In this document: piece after piece, positions 8,543-16,241 of the stretch
Numbering within the stretch: the first letter of the stretch is position 1
Layout: every line of letters starts with the position of its first letter
Origin: Oceanococcus sp041624435
GTDB lineage: Bacteria; Pseudomonadota; Gammaproteobacteria; Nevskiales; Oceanococcaceae
Direction: 5' to 3'
Assembly: GCA_041624435.1 (NCBI GenBank)
Contig: JBFJVB010000006.1
Span: 1-64,000 of the forward strand
DNA length: 64,000 nucleotides
Made by a program: the position numbers and the translations under genes
Notes under the pieces: model-generated
Seen by the model: the letters and a program-made list of their open reading frames with translations, nothing else
What the model was told of the DNA's origin: nothing
Database searches by the model: none

Positions 8543-10561
8543 TCAGAACCGCTTGGTGAGTTTCAAGCGCAGTTCGCGCGGCACTTCGACGCGGGGTGTG
8601 CCGACCACGGGATCGACAAATTCCTGGTGGCCTGCATGCAGCAGGTTGCTGCCCAGCAGCTGCAGCTCCAGGCCGGAGGCGAAGCGATGGCTCAGGCTGA
8701 GATCCAGTTCGGTGTAGGCCTCGATTCCATGGCGTGGGACCGGGCCGACACGGCGCAGCAGGCTGCGGGCCGCCAGTCGCGGTGATACATCCCAGTCCAG
8801 GCTGAAGTTCACCCGGTGACGGGGGCTTTCCTTCGCCGCGTTGCCGGCGTTACGATCCTGGCTGCGGCTGGCATCCACATCGATGCGGATATAGGCGTAG
8901 CTCAGTTCCAGGGCGAGCGTGCTCCGGGGCTCGGAGCGCAGCACCAGTTCGCCGCCCCAGCTGCGCGCCCGGGCCCTGTTTTCCGGTCGCAGCGGCAGAT
9001 AAAAGTCCGGTGGTGGATCGCTCGCCGGTTCCGGGTCTCCCGGCTCCAGCGTGCGCAGGCCGCGATAGCGGTTCAGAAAGACCGCGGCGTCCAGGCTCCA
9101 CTGCGGACCGCTGCGATGCCGCCAGCCGAGTTCGTAGGCCGTGAGCTGTTCCGCGCGAAAGCCCTCATCGCCGCGAATCTGCAGTTGCAGCAGCTGATCG
9201 TTGTCCAGCGGAACCAGGTCGAAGTCGATCGTGACATCGTGTTCGGTGCGACTGGGCGAACGATGCGCCTGCGAGACGGCCAGCCAGGCCGAGGCTGACG
9301 GGCCGGTACTCCACAGCAGTCTGAGGTTGGGCTGAATTTCGGCGCCGCTGTACGCATTGTGTTCGAGTTTGGCTCCGGCGATCAGATCAAGCCCGGCCGG
9401 GTCCAGGTTTTGTTCAAGCTGCAGGTAAGCGGATTGCACCGCGTAGTGTCGCCGCTGCGGCGCAAACCGCAGGTAGCGGTCCGGCAGATCATCCCAGGTC
9501 AAGCGGTAGCCCAGACCCCAGCTCAGGCGCCGGGTATCGCCCAGGCGCAGATCGTGCTGAAAATCCACATCGATGGTGTCCACGCTCAGATCAAACAGCA
9601 CGTCGCGTCGCTGGCTGTGATCATAGAACAGCCGCAGCTGCGTGTCGGACTCCGAATTCCAGGGACGCTCCCAGGCCGATTGCAGGCTGATCCCCGAATA
9701 GCTGACCCGGTCATTGACCAGGGCAGCGCCGGGCATGGGGCGCAATTGCGGCAGCAGGATGGTCTCGCGGGCCCGGCCGCTGTACGCATCGCTTTGCACG
9801 CTGTAGCGGTTCTGTCCGCGGCCGTGCCAGTCCAGCCTGAAACCGGCGTGCGCGGCACGCCAGGGGTCGTCATTGCTGCGCCCATCCGGGCGCTGCAGGG
9901 CCTTGCGTTCAAAGGCTTTGAGGTAGGCTCGCAGGTGCCGGTTCGGTCCCACGGCCTTGCCCAGGCGCAGGCCCACGCTGGTTTTTTCGTGGGTGCCGGT
10001 CCCGACACTGACCAGGCCGCCCCGGGCCGACTGCGGACTGCGGGTCACGATATTGATCACCCCGTTGATCGCATTGCTGCCCCACAGCGCCGCGCCCGGG
10101 CCGCGGACCACGACGATGCGCTCGATGTCTTCGATCAGGGTGTCCAGGGTGTCCCAGAACATCCCCACCTTGGCGGGGGAAAATACGCTGCGACCGTCCA
10201 TCAGAATCAGCAGGCGGTTGGTGAACACCCCGCCGTTGAAACCGCGAATGCCGATGCCCCACTTGCCGGAACCGAAACGGGTGACCTCGACCCCGGGGAC
10301 GAGCCGCAGCAGTTCCGGAATACTGCTGGCGCCAGAACGCCGAATCCGGGCCGAATCCAGTACATACACCGCCGATGGGGTGGCGAACAGCGGTCGGCTG
10401 ACTCGCAGGGGCAGGCGCACATTCAGCGCCATCAGTTCTTCCAGGCTCAGCGCGGCCAGATCGGCATCGGCCCGCATCGCGCCCTGGGCTGTGAGGCTTG
10501 CGCCGAGCAGCAGCAGAGCGGACAGAAAGCCCGTCCGGCTCAGCCGCATGCGCTGGCCCAC
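8543..10561 (-). CDS. TonB-dependent outer-membrane receptor
   Basis: This 672-aa protein has a signal peptide (GFLSALLLLGASLTAQGA), a DLAALSLEELMAL segment resembling the start of BtuB/CirA-type receptors, and a plug domain. The plug shows SIPELLRLVPGVEV, GIRGFNGG, LILMDGRS and VVVRGPGAALWGSNAINGVI (about residues 60-170). A 22-strand barrel follows and ends in KLTKRF with a terminal Phe, as outer-membrane proteins need. It should import a ligand using ExbBD-TonB energy. The start may be GTG 10561 (GGAAA upstream) or ATG 10549, which is four codons in. No cobalamin riboswitch was seen in the 134-base leader. Its convergent neighbour suggests the substrate may be a product of the RoxA-like enzyme, which is inference. 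Confidence 0.9.
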   Translation of the reverse strand: MGQRMRLSRTGFLSALLLLGASLTAQGAMRADADLAALSLEELMALNVRLPLRVSRPLFATPSAVYVLDSARIRRSGASSIPELLRLVPGVEVTRFGSGKWGIGIRGFNGGVFTNRLLILMDGRSVFSPAKVGMFWDTLDTLIEDIERIVVVRGPGAALWGSNAINGVINIVTRSPQSARGGLVSVGTGTHEKTSVGLRLGKAVGPNRHLRAYLKAFERKALQRPDGRSNDDPWRAAHAGFRLDWHGRGQNRYSVQSDAYSGRARETILLPQLRPMPGAALVNDRVSYSGISLQSAWERPWNSESDTQLRLFYDHSQRRDVLFDLSVDTIDVDFQHDLRLGDTRRLSWGLGYRLTWDDLPDRYLRFAPQRRHYAVQSAYLQLEQNLDPAGLDLIAGAKLEHNAYSGAEIQPNLRLLWSTGPSASAWLAVSQAHRSPSRTEHDVTIDFDLVPLDNDQLLQLQIRGDEGFRAEQLTAYELGWRHRSGPQWSLDAAVFLNRYRGLRTLEPGDPEPASDPPPDFYLPLRPENRARARSWGGELVLRSEPRSTLALELSYAYIRIDVDASRSQDRNAGNAAKESPRHRVNFSLDWDVSPRLAARSLLRRVGPVPRHGIEAYTELDLSLSHRFASGLELQLLGSNLLHAGHQEFVDPVVGTPRVEVPRELRLKLTKRF

Positions 10562-10695
10562 CGCTGTGTTTCCACGTCAATTCCAGGATTTAACTTGAGT
10601 TCACCCCGAGCATCGCCTGTGGCATGCGAAGAAAATGCAAATGGCGCCTGGTCGGCCGTGCTCAGGCGGGCGCGCCGCCGGTTCCCGTTCCCAGG

Positions 10696-11610
10696 TCAGC
10701 CTTTGAAAGTCGACAGGCCAAAGTCGCCAAAAGGCTCGTCGCGTTCGCGCACCGCCTGTTTGAAGCCGTGTTGCATGGCGGTTTGCTGGAACTCGTACCC
10801 TTCAGCCGTATGGCGGGTCATGCCATCAAACAGCGTGCCCAGCAGCTGGGTGCCGTGCAGGCCTTGCGCGCTCAGGGTCTGGTTCAACAGCAGTTTCATC
10901 ATGATCAGCTGGTTGATGGGCATGCGGGCGATGCGCTCCAGCAGAATCTCGCAGCGCTCGTCCAGCTGGTCCGCCGGGGCGGATTCGATCGCCAGACCCC
11001 ACTCTACGGCTTGCGCGCCGGACAGGCAGTCGCCGGTAAACAGCAGCCGTTTGGCCTTTTCCAGCCCAATTCGGTACACCCACATGGACGTGGTCGGCGC
11101 GCCCCAGACCCGGGCAGGCGGATAGCCGATCTTGGCGTCATCGGCGATGAGCAACAGATCGGAACACAGGGCCATATCGGTGCCGCCGGCGACACAGAAG
11201 CCGTGCACCTTGCAGACCACCGGTTTTTCCGAATGAAACAGCGACATGAAGCCTTTGACATTGCGGCTCATCATCGCGTAATCGACGGTTGGGTCCCAGC
11301 TCCGGCCAGGCTGGTGATTGCGCGCCTGCACCGCCGGATCCAGGGGAGAGCCGCTGGGGCAGGCCGGGTCTGAATTTTCCATCTGCATGCTCTGTGCACT
11401 GTCGACCAGGTCATAACCACCGCAAAAGCCGCTGCCATTGCCGCTCAGGGCGATGACATGCACGGTCGGGTCCAGGTTGGCCTGTTCCACGCAGGCACTG
11501 AGTTCGCGGGGCATATCCATGGTGATGCCGTTGCCGCGGGCCGGGCGGTTGAGGGTGATACGGGCGATGCGTCCGGTGGTGGCATAGGTCAGGGTATTGA
11601 AGTTTGGCAT
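10696..11610 (-). CDS. Crotonase-fold enoyl-CoA hydratase/isomerase family protein, atypical active site
   Basis: This 304-aa crotonase-family protein has oxyanion-hole segments SGFCGGYDL (around 60-68) and HGFCVAGG (136-143). The family acts on acyl-CoA thioesters as hydratases, isomerases or hydrolases. The two catalytic glutamates of true enoyl-CoA hydratase are replaced: the first position is Asp145 in GGTDMAL, and the second, normally QPE, is Pro165 in YPPARV. A plain hydratase role is therefore doubtful. An insertion around residues 70-110 (ENSDPACPSGSP onward) is also unusual. It is divergent from a PaaX-like regulator with a palindrome between them. Confidence 0.85.
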   Translation of the reverse strand: MPNFNTLTYATTGRIARITLNRPARGNGITMDMPRELSACVEQANLDPTVHVIALSGNGSGFCGGYDLVDSAQSMQMENSDPACPSGSPLDPAVQARNHQPGRSWDPTVDYAMMSRNVKGFMSLFHSEKPVVCKVHGFCVAGGTDMALCSDLLLIADDAKIGYPPARVWGAPTTSMWVYRIGLEKAKRLLFTGDCLSGAQAVEWGLAIESAPADQLDERCEILLERIARMPINQLIMMKLLLNQTLSAQGLHGTQLLGTLFDGMTRHTAEGYEFQQTAMQHGFKQAVRERDEPFGDFGLSTFKG

Positions 11611-11677
11611 GGGCAGATTCCGGCCAGAGGGTAGGGCGCCAGGCGAGCCTCAGGCCGGCCTGGAAGTCGCACGGATA

Positions 11678-11693
11678 TTACATGCACTTGTAA
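11678..11693. promoter_or_regulatory. Palindromic operator between the crotonase and PaaX-like genes
   Basis: TTACATGCACTTGTAA is an imperfect palindrome with arms TTACA/TGTAA and a 6-base centre, lying in the 112-base divergent spacer. Its ATGCACTTGTA core matches ATACACTTGTA in the middle of the reductase-desaturase operator at 10 of 11 positions. It is placed so that a bound regulator could control both the crotonase and the regulator-desaturase pair. It also lies upstream of the chosen GTG 11723 start, which supports that start. Confidence 0.5.
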
Positions 11694-11722
11694 CTATTGT
11701 GTATGAAGGTAATATCGGGGTC

Positions 11723-12553
11723 GTGAAACCCAAAGCCAAAAACCTGATTCTGGACCTGCTGCTGGCCAGCGATGGTGAACCTCTGGCGGCCCGGGATGCG
11801 ATCCTGGCCTGTCGTCTGTTCGGTCTGACCGAAAACAACGCGCGGGTGACCCTGGCGCGTCTGGCGGCCGAAAGTCTGATCGAAGGGGCGGGACGAGGAA
11901 GTTATCGGCTGGGTAGCGAGGCTCTGGAACTGGCTGGCGAAGTCGCCACCTGGCGCAGTGCCGAGCAGCGCATCCGGCCCTGGACGGGGGCTTATGTCGC
12001 GGTTCATGCCGGCGCGCTGAGCCGCAGTGATCGCAGCGCCTTGAAGCGTCGACAGCGCGCCCTGGACCTGCTCGGATTCCGGGAGTTGCAGCGCGGCTTG
12101 TTCCTGCGCCCGGACAATATCGAACGCGATGTCGGCGCGGTGCGGGCGCGGTTGTGCAGCTTGGGGCTGGAGCCGCAGGCCAGCGTGTTCCTGAGCAGCG
12201 CATGGGCGGCGCCGCAGACGCAGGCCATCCACGCCTTGTGGGATGGGGTGGCCCTGAACGAGCGCTACCGACAGTTGCGCCAGCAGCTTGAAGATTGGCT
12301 GACGCGCAGCGCCGAGCTGGAGCCCGAGGAAGCCGCGCGGGAGAGTTTCATCCTGGGCGGCAAAGCCATCCGGCAGGTGGTATTCGATCCCTGGTTGCCG
12401 GCCCCGCTGGTGGATGAAACGGCGCGGCACGCGTTTCTGGATACGGTGCGGCGGTACGACGCCGCGGGTAGGGCGATCTGGCAACGGATTTTTCATCAGC
12501 ACAATTTCGGCGCGGCGCAGCCTGACATCAGCGCTGCCGGCCTGCAGCACTGA
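11723..12553 (+). CDS. PaaX-like transcriptional regulator
   Basis: From GTG 11723 the protein is 276 aa. It opens VKPKAKNLILDLLLASDGE and continues with a winged helix containing GLTENNARVTLARLAAESLIE, the PaaX N-terminal DNA-binding pattern. The middle and C-terminal parts (TWRSAEQRIRPWTGAYVAVH, LGFRELQRGLFLRPDNIE) also fit PaaX-like proteins, which are repressors responding to acyl- or aryl-CoA esters. The frame is open back to 11597, with a GTG at 11699, but the palindrome at 11678-11693 and family alignment favour 11723. It is 11 bases upstream of a desaturase, so probably an operon. The effector is unknown. Confidence 0.75.
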   Translation: MKPKAKNLILDLLLASDGEPLAARDAILACRLFGLTENNARVTLARLAAESLIEGAGRGSYRLGSEALELAGEVATWRSAEQRIRPWTGAYVAVHAGALSRSDRSALKRRQRALDLLGFRELQRGLFLRPDNIERDVGAVRARLCSLGLEPQASVFLSSAWAAPQTQAIHALWDGVALNERYRQLRQQLEDWLTRSAELEPEEAARESFILGGKAIRQVVFDPWLPAPLVDETARHAFLDTVRRYDAAGRAIWQRIFHQHNFGAAQPDISAAGLQH

Positions 12554-12564
12554 CGGAGGGGCAT

Positions 12565-13563
12565 ATGCAGCACGACGATCCGGGAACCGGGCGGAGTTCA
12601 ATGGCGGGGCTGGTAAGTCCGGCACAGTTGCGGGAATTGACCGAAAAGTCCGATGGGCTGGCGTTTGGCGCGGTCGCCCTGAACTGGGCCGTGGTGGCCG
12701 GGTGTTTCGCCGCGCTGGCGCACTGGCCGACGCCGCTGGTCTTTGTACTGGTGGTGATTGTCCTGGGAGGACGGCAACTGGGTTTTGCGGTCCTGGCTCA
12801 TGAAGCCGCGCACCGCACCCTGTTCAGGACCCGGCGCTTCAATGAGGGCCTGAGCGACTGGCTGTGCGCGCGCCCGGTCTGGACCGACGTGGCACGCTAT
12901 CGCAAACATCATCTGGGGCATCACACCCGCACCGGCACCGCAGGGGATCCGGATCTCAGTCTGGTGACCCCGTTTCCGACCAGTCCGGGCTCCCTGGCGC
13001 GAAAACTGCTGCGCGATATTGTCGGGATCAGCGGGCTGCGGCGGATGGTGGGCCTGGTGCTGATGGACATCGGGGTGCTTGAATACAGCGTGGCCGCCGA
13101 TCCGCAGCGCCGTCCGCGGGCCGGGCGTTCCAACTGGGAGTATGCGGCGGCGGGCCTGCGCAATATGAGCCCCATGCTGTGTTGCAACGGGCTGATCATC
13201 GCGGTGCTGGCCTGGTTTGACGCCGCCTGGGTGTACAGCGCCTGGATCGTCGCCTACCTCAGCCCTTTCAGCCTGTTCCTGCGCATCCGTTCGATTGCCG
13301 AACATGCCTGTACCCAGGAGTCGTCCAATCCGTTTCTCAATACTCGCACCACCCGGGCCAACTGGCTGGCCCGGCTCACCGTGGCGCCGTTTCATGTGAA
13401 CTTCCACCTGGAGCATCATCTGCTGGCCGCGGTGCCGTTCTACCGTTTGCCGCGTCTGCATGCGCTGCTAAGGGAACAAGGCGCCGTCCAGGCGGCCGAC
13501 GGTTACTGGGCGGTGATGCGGCTGGCCGGCGCCGGTCCTGCCCGCGACTCCTTGCCAGCCTAG
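12565..13563 (+). CDS. Membrane fatty-acid desaturase (second, distinct from the 2.3 kb one)
   Basis: This 332-aa membrane protein has di-iron histidine boxes HEAAH (79-83), HHLGHH (115-120) and HVNFHLEHH (277-285), plus His247 in AEHACT. Hydrophobic helices lie at about 35-78, 160-175 and 205-240. The boxes differ from those of the desaturase at 2.3 kb, so the two are separate family branches. It probably desaturates or hydroxylates a lipid acyl chain or a terpenoid. ATG 12565 follows a strong GGAGGGG. It is cotranscribed with the PaaX-like regulator. Its stop codon overlaps the stop of the convergent gene within the shared CTAG at 13560-13563. Confidence 0.85.
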   Translation: MQHDDPGTGRSSMAGLVSPAQLRELTEKSDGLAFGAVALNWAVVAGCFAALAHWPTPLVFVLVVIVLGGRQLGFAVLAHEAAHRTLFRTRRFNEGLSDWLCARPVWTDVARYRKHHLGHHTRTGTAGDPDLSLVTPFPTSPGSLARKLLRDIVGISGLRRMVGLVLMDIGVLEYSVAADPQRRPRAGRSNWEYAAAGLRNMSPMLCCNGLIIAVLAWFDAAWVYSAWIVAYLSPFSLFLRIRSIAEHACTQESSNPFLNTRTTRANWLARLTVAPFHVNFHLEHHLLAAVPFYRLPRLHALLREQGAVQAADGYWAVMRLAGAGPARDSLPA

Positions 13564-14621
13564 AACAGAAAATCCAGCCGGCGGGTTTCGCCGTGCTGCA
13601 TCACGAAAAAGCGTTGCGCATCGATGTTCGCAGCGCTGAGCGCCGCAGCCAGGCGGCGGGGTGGTTCGTCCGCGTCTTCGTCGGTGAGCCGGAAGGTGCC
13701 CCAGTGCATCCCGACCGCATAGCGGGTTTCAAGATCCTGAAAGATCTGTACCGCTTCCTGGGGATTCACATGCATGGCGCGCATGAACCAGCGGGGGGCA
13801 TAGGCGCCGATCGGCAAGGCCGCCAGATCGAAAGGGCCCAGGCGTTTGCGGGTTTCTGCAAAGTCGGGGGAATAGCCGGTATCACCGGCGAAATAGAAGC
13901 TGAAGTCGGCATCTTTCATCACCCAGCCGGCCCAGAGGGTCCGGTGCCGATCGAGTCCGGTGCGCGCGCTGCTGTGTTGCACCGGCGTGGCGTGGAACTC
14001 GAAGCCTCGGTATTTCACCGATTCCCACCAGTCCAGTTCGGTGACGGCAGCAATGCCGATATTGGCGAACCAGGCTTTCAGGCCCAGGGGCACAAAGAAG
14101 CGGATGTGCGCGCCGTGATCGGCATACAGGCGGCGTACGCTGGCCAGATCCAGGTGGTCGTAATGGTTGTGCGAGATCAGCACCGCATCGATGCGGGGCA
14201 ATTGTTCGAAGCTCAGGCCGGGGGCGACCAGTCGCCGGGGCTCGCCGAACGGCAGGGGCGAGGCGCGTTCGCTGAAATGCGGATCGAGCAGCACATTCAG
14301 CCCCTTGATCTGGAGCAGGAAGGTGTCGTGGCCGATCCAGGTCAGACTGGGCAGGGTTTGATTGGCCTGCAGCCACTGGGGATCGTTCTGTGCCAGCGGA
14401 AAATGCACCGCCTTGACCGGCAGGCGCAGGTGGGCATAACTGAATTTCAGCAGGCCGCGCAGGGTCTGGGGGGGATGCGGGCTGGTATTACGAAAGCCCC
14501 AGCGGGTGTGATGCGGTTTGAGACTGGACATGGCAGGTGACTCGGTCTGGAACACGAATACGGCGCCAGCGGCCCCGATCAGCAGCAGCACCGCCAGGCA
14601 GGCGAGTTTGCGGATGAACAT
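13560..14621 (-). CDS. Metallo-beta-lactamase-fold hydrolase, NAPE-PLD-like
   Basis: This 353-aa protein has an N-terminal membrane anchor (about 6-25) and a metallo-beta-lactamase core. Metal ligands are H151-N-H153-Y-D155-H156, His216 in TPVQHSS, Asp247 in FAGDTGY and His306 in MHWGTF. The stretch LPIGAYAPRWFM followed by HVNPQEAV is closely similar to mammalian N-acylphosphatidylethanolamine phospholipase D. NAPE-PLD releases N-acylethanolamines from membrane phospholipid. Bacterial members are widespread and mostly untested, so phosphodiesterase activity is likely but the lipid substrate is inferred. It is divergent from an amidase-signature gene, the enzyme class that degrades N-acylethanolamines in animals. 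Confidence 0.85.
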   Translation of the reverse strand: MFIRKLACLAVLLLIGAAGAVFVFQTESPAMSSLKPHHTRWGFRNTSPHPPQTLRGLLKFSYAHLRLPVKAVHFPLAQNDPQWLQANQTLPSLTWIGHDTFLLQIKGLNVLLDPHFSERASPLPFGEPRRLVAPGLSFEQLPRIDAVLISHNHYDHLDLASVRRLYADHGAHIRFFVPLGLKAWFANIGIAAVTELDWWESVKYRGFEFHATPVQHSSARTGLDRHRTLWAGWVMKDADFSFYFAGDTGYSPDFAETRKRLGPFDLAALPIGAYAPRWFMRAMHVNPQEAVQIFQDLETRYAVGMHWGTFRLTDEDADEPPRRLAAALSAANIDAQRFFVMQHGETRRLDFLF

Positions 14622-14731
14622 CAGGCGCAGGCAGCGGACGGCAGGCTCTGGCGAGGCACTTGGCAGCGCTCCTCAATTGCGGTGGTGCTGAGCCTACGCG
14701 ATACTCGACCGCTATCCAATCGGGTGTGACC

Positions 14732-16216
14732 ATGAATTTTGACGAGTACCGTCTTCAGGATGGTTTGGGTCTGGCGGCCCTGGTGGCCAAGGGTGAGGTC
14801 AGCGCGGCCGAGTTGCTGGAACTGGCGATTGCCCGTGCCGAGGCGGTGAATCCGCAACTCAACGCGATTGTGACCTCGATGCATGATCTGGCGCGTGAAC
14901 GCGCCGCCCAGGCCTTGTCCGGCCCATTCGCTGGCGTGCCCTTTCTGACCAAGGATCTGTACCAGGAATACGCCGGCGTCGCGACCAGCTATGGCAGCCG
15001 ATCCTTGCAGCAGGCCAAGCACACGGCGGCGGCGCACGCCGAGATCACCCGCCGCTGGCTGGCCGCGGGCACGGTGATATTCGGCCGCACCAACACCCCC
15101 GAGTTCGGTGCCAAGGGCATCACCGAACCGCTGGCCTGGGGCGCCACGCGTAATCCCTGGAACCCGGATCATGTGCCCGGTGGTTCTTCCGGGGGCTCGG
15201 CCGCCGCGGTGGCCGCCGGCATCGTGCCCATGGCCGGGGCCAATGATGGCGGTGGTTCGATCCGCATCCCGGCGGGTCATTGCGGTTTGTTCGGCTTGAA
15301 GCCCGGCCGGGGACGGACGCCCTGGGGACCCGATTTCAACGAATTGCTGCAAGGGGCGGCGATCAACCATGTGCTCAGCCGTTCGGTGCGGGACAGCGCT
15401 GCGATGCTGGATGCGACCCAGGGGCCCGAAACCGGCAGTTTTTATGTGATCCAGCCGCCCGAGCGGCCCTATCTGGACGAGGTCGGGGCGGATCCGGGAC
15501 GCCTGAAGATCGCCTTCAGCACGCGTTCGCCGGTAGGCACCGCGGTGGACCCGGAAGCTGTTTCGGCGGTGCATCAGACCGCACGACTGCTCGAGGAACT
15601 GGGCCATCAGGTGGAGGAAGGGGAGCCGGCGGTTGACGGTCTGCAGCTGGCTCGGGATTTCATCATGATGTGGTTTGGCAATGTGGCCACCACCGTGGAT
15701 GCCATCAAGCGCCAGACCGGCTGCGGTAACGAGGGCTTCGAGGTGGATACGCTGATCATGGCGGAATTCGGCCGGACCGCCCGGGCCAATGAATATGTTG
15801 AATCGATGTTGCGCTGGAACGATTACAGTCGCCAGCTCAGCGAGTTTCATCAGCGCTACGATCTGTGGCTGTCGCCGACGATGGCCCGACCTCCGGCTCG
15901 CATCGGCCAGATTGCCACGCCGGCGTGGCAGCAGCAGGTGGCCCAGGTACTGATGAATCTGCGCCTGTCGAGGCTGATGCTCAAGTCCGGGATCGTCGAG
16001 CAGATGATTCAGGAAAATCTGCAGTGGGTGCCGTATACCCAGCTGGGGAATCTGACCGGCACCCCGGGGATGAGCGTGCCCTTGCACTGGACTCAGGACG
16101 GTCTGCCGCTGGGGGTGCAATTCCTGGCCCCACCCAACGGCGAGGCGATGTTGCTGCGGCTGGCCGCGCAGCTGGAACAGGCCCGCCCCTGGGCGGATAA
16201 GCAGGCACCGCTGTGA
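14732..16216 (+). CDS. Amidase-signature hydrolase (second copy class)
   Basis: With ATG 14732 as start the protein is 494 aa. Amidase-signature residues are Lys74 in FLTKDL, cis-Ser152 in the PGGSSGGSAA loop and nucleophile Ser176 in DGGGSIRIP. Family members hydrolyse amides, including 6-aminohexanoate-cyclic dimers, aryl amides and fatty amides. The opening MNFDEYRLQDGLGLAALV is the normal N-terminus of this group. The upstream open frame to 14660 is not conserved in character and I excluded it. It is divergent from the NAPE-PLD-like gene across about 110 bases, and 25 bases upstream of the hydroquinone reductase gene, likely an operon with it. Confidence 0.88.
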   Translation: MNFDEYRLQDGLGLAALVAKGEVSAAELLELAIARAEAVNPQLNAIVTSMHDLARERAAQALSGPFAGVPFLTKDLYQEYAGVATSYGSRSLQQAKHTAAAHAEITRRWLAAGTVIFGRTNTPEFGAKGITEPLAWGATRNPWNPDHVPGGSSGGSAAAVAAGIVPMAGANDGGGSIRIPAGHCGLFGLKPGRGRTPWGPDFNELLQGAAINHVLSRSVRDSAAMLDATQGPETGSFYVIQPPERPYLDEVGADPGRLKIAFSTRSPVGTAVDPEAVSAVHQTARLLEELGHQVEEGEPAVDGLQLARDFIMMWFGNVATTVDAIKRQTGCGNEGFEVDTLIMAEFGRTARANEYVESMLRWNDYSRQLSEFHQRYDLWLSPTMARPPARIGQIATPAWQQQVAQVLMNLRLSRLMLKSGIVEQMIQENLQWVPYTQLGNLTGTPGMSVPLHWTQDGLPLGVQFLAPPNGEAMLLRLAAQLEQARPWADKQAPL

Positions 16217-16241
16217 CCGCGGAACGGAGGTAGCAACGACC

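Noticed and set aside
10562..10695. Cobalamin riboswitch upstream of the TonB receptor
   Set aside because: No B12 box (GCCACTG) or matching paired structure is visible, and the spacer is only 134 bases.
9359..11125. A 588-codon open frame on the plus strand opposite the TonB receptor and crotonase
   Set aside because: It crosses two real genes and their spacer, and its translation is low-complexity Gln/Arg/Ala sequence typical of antisense frames.
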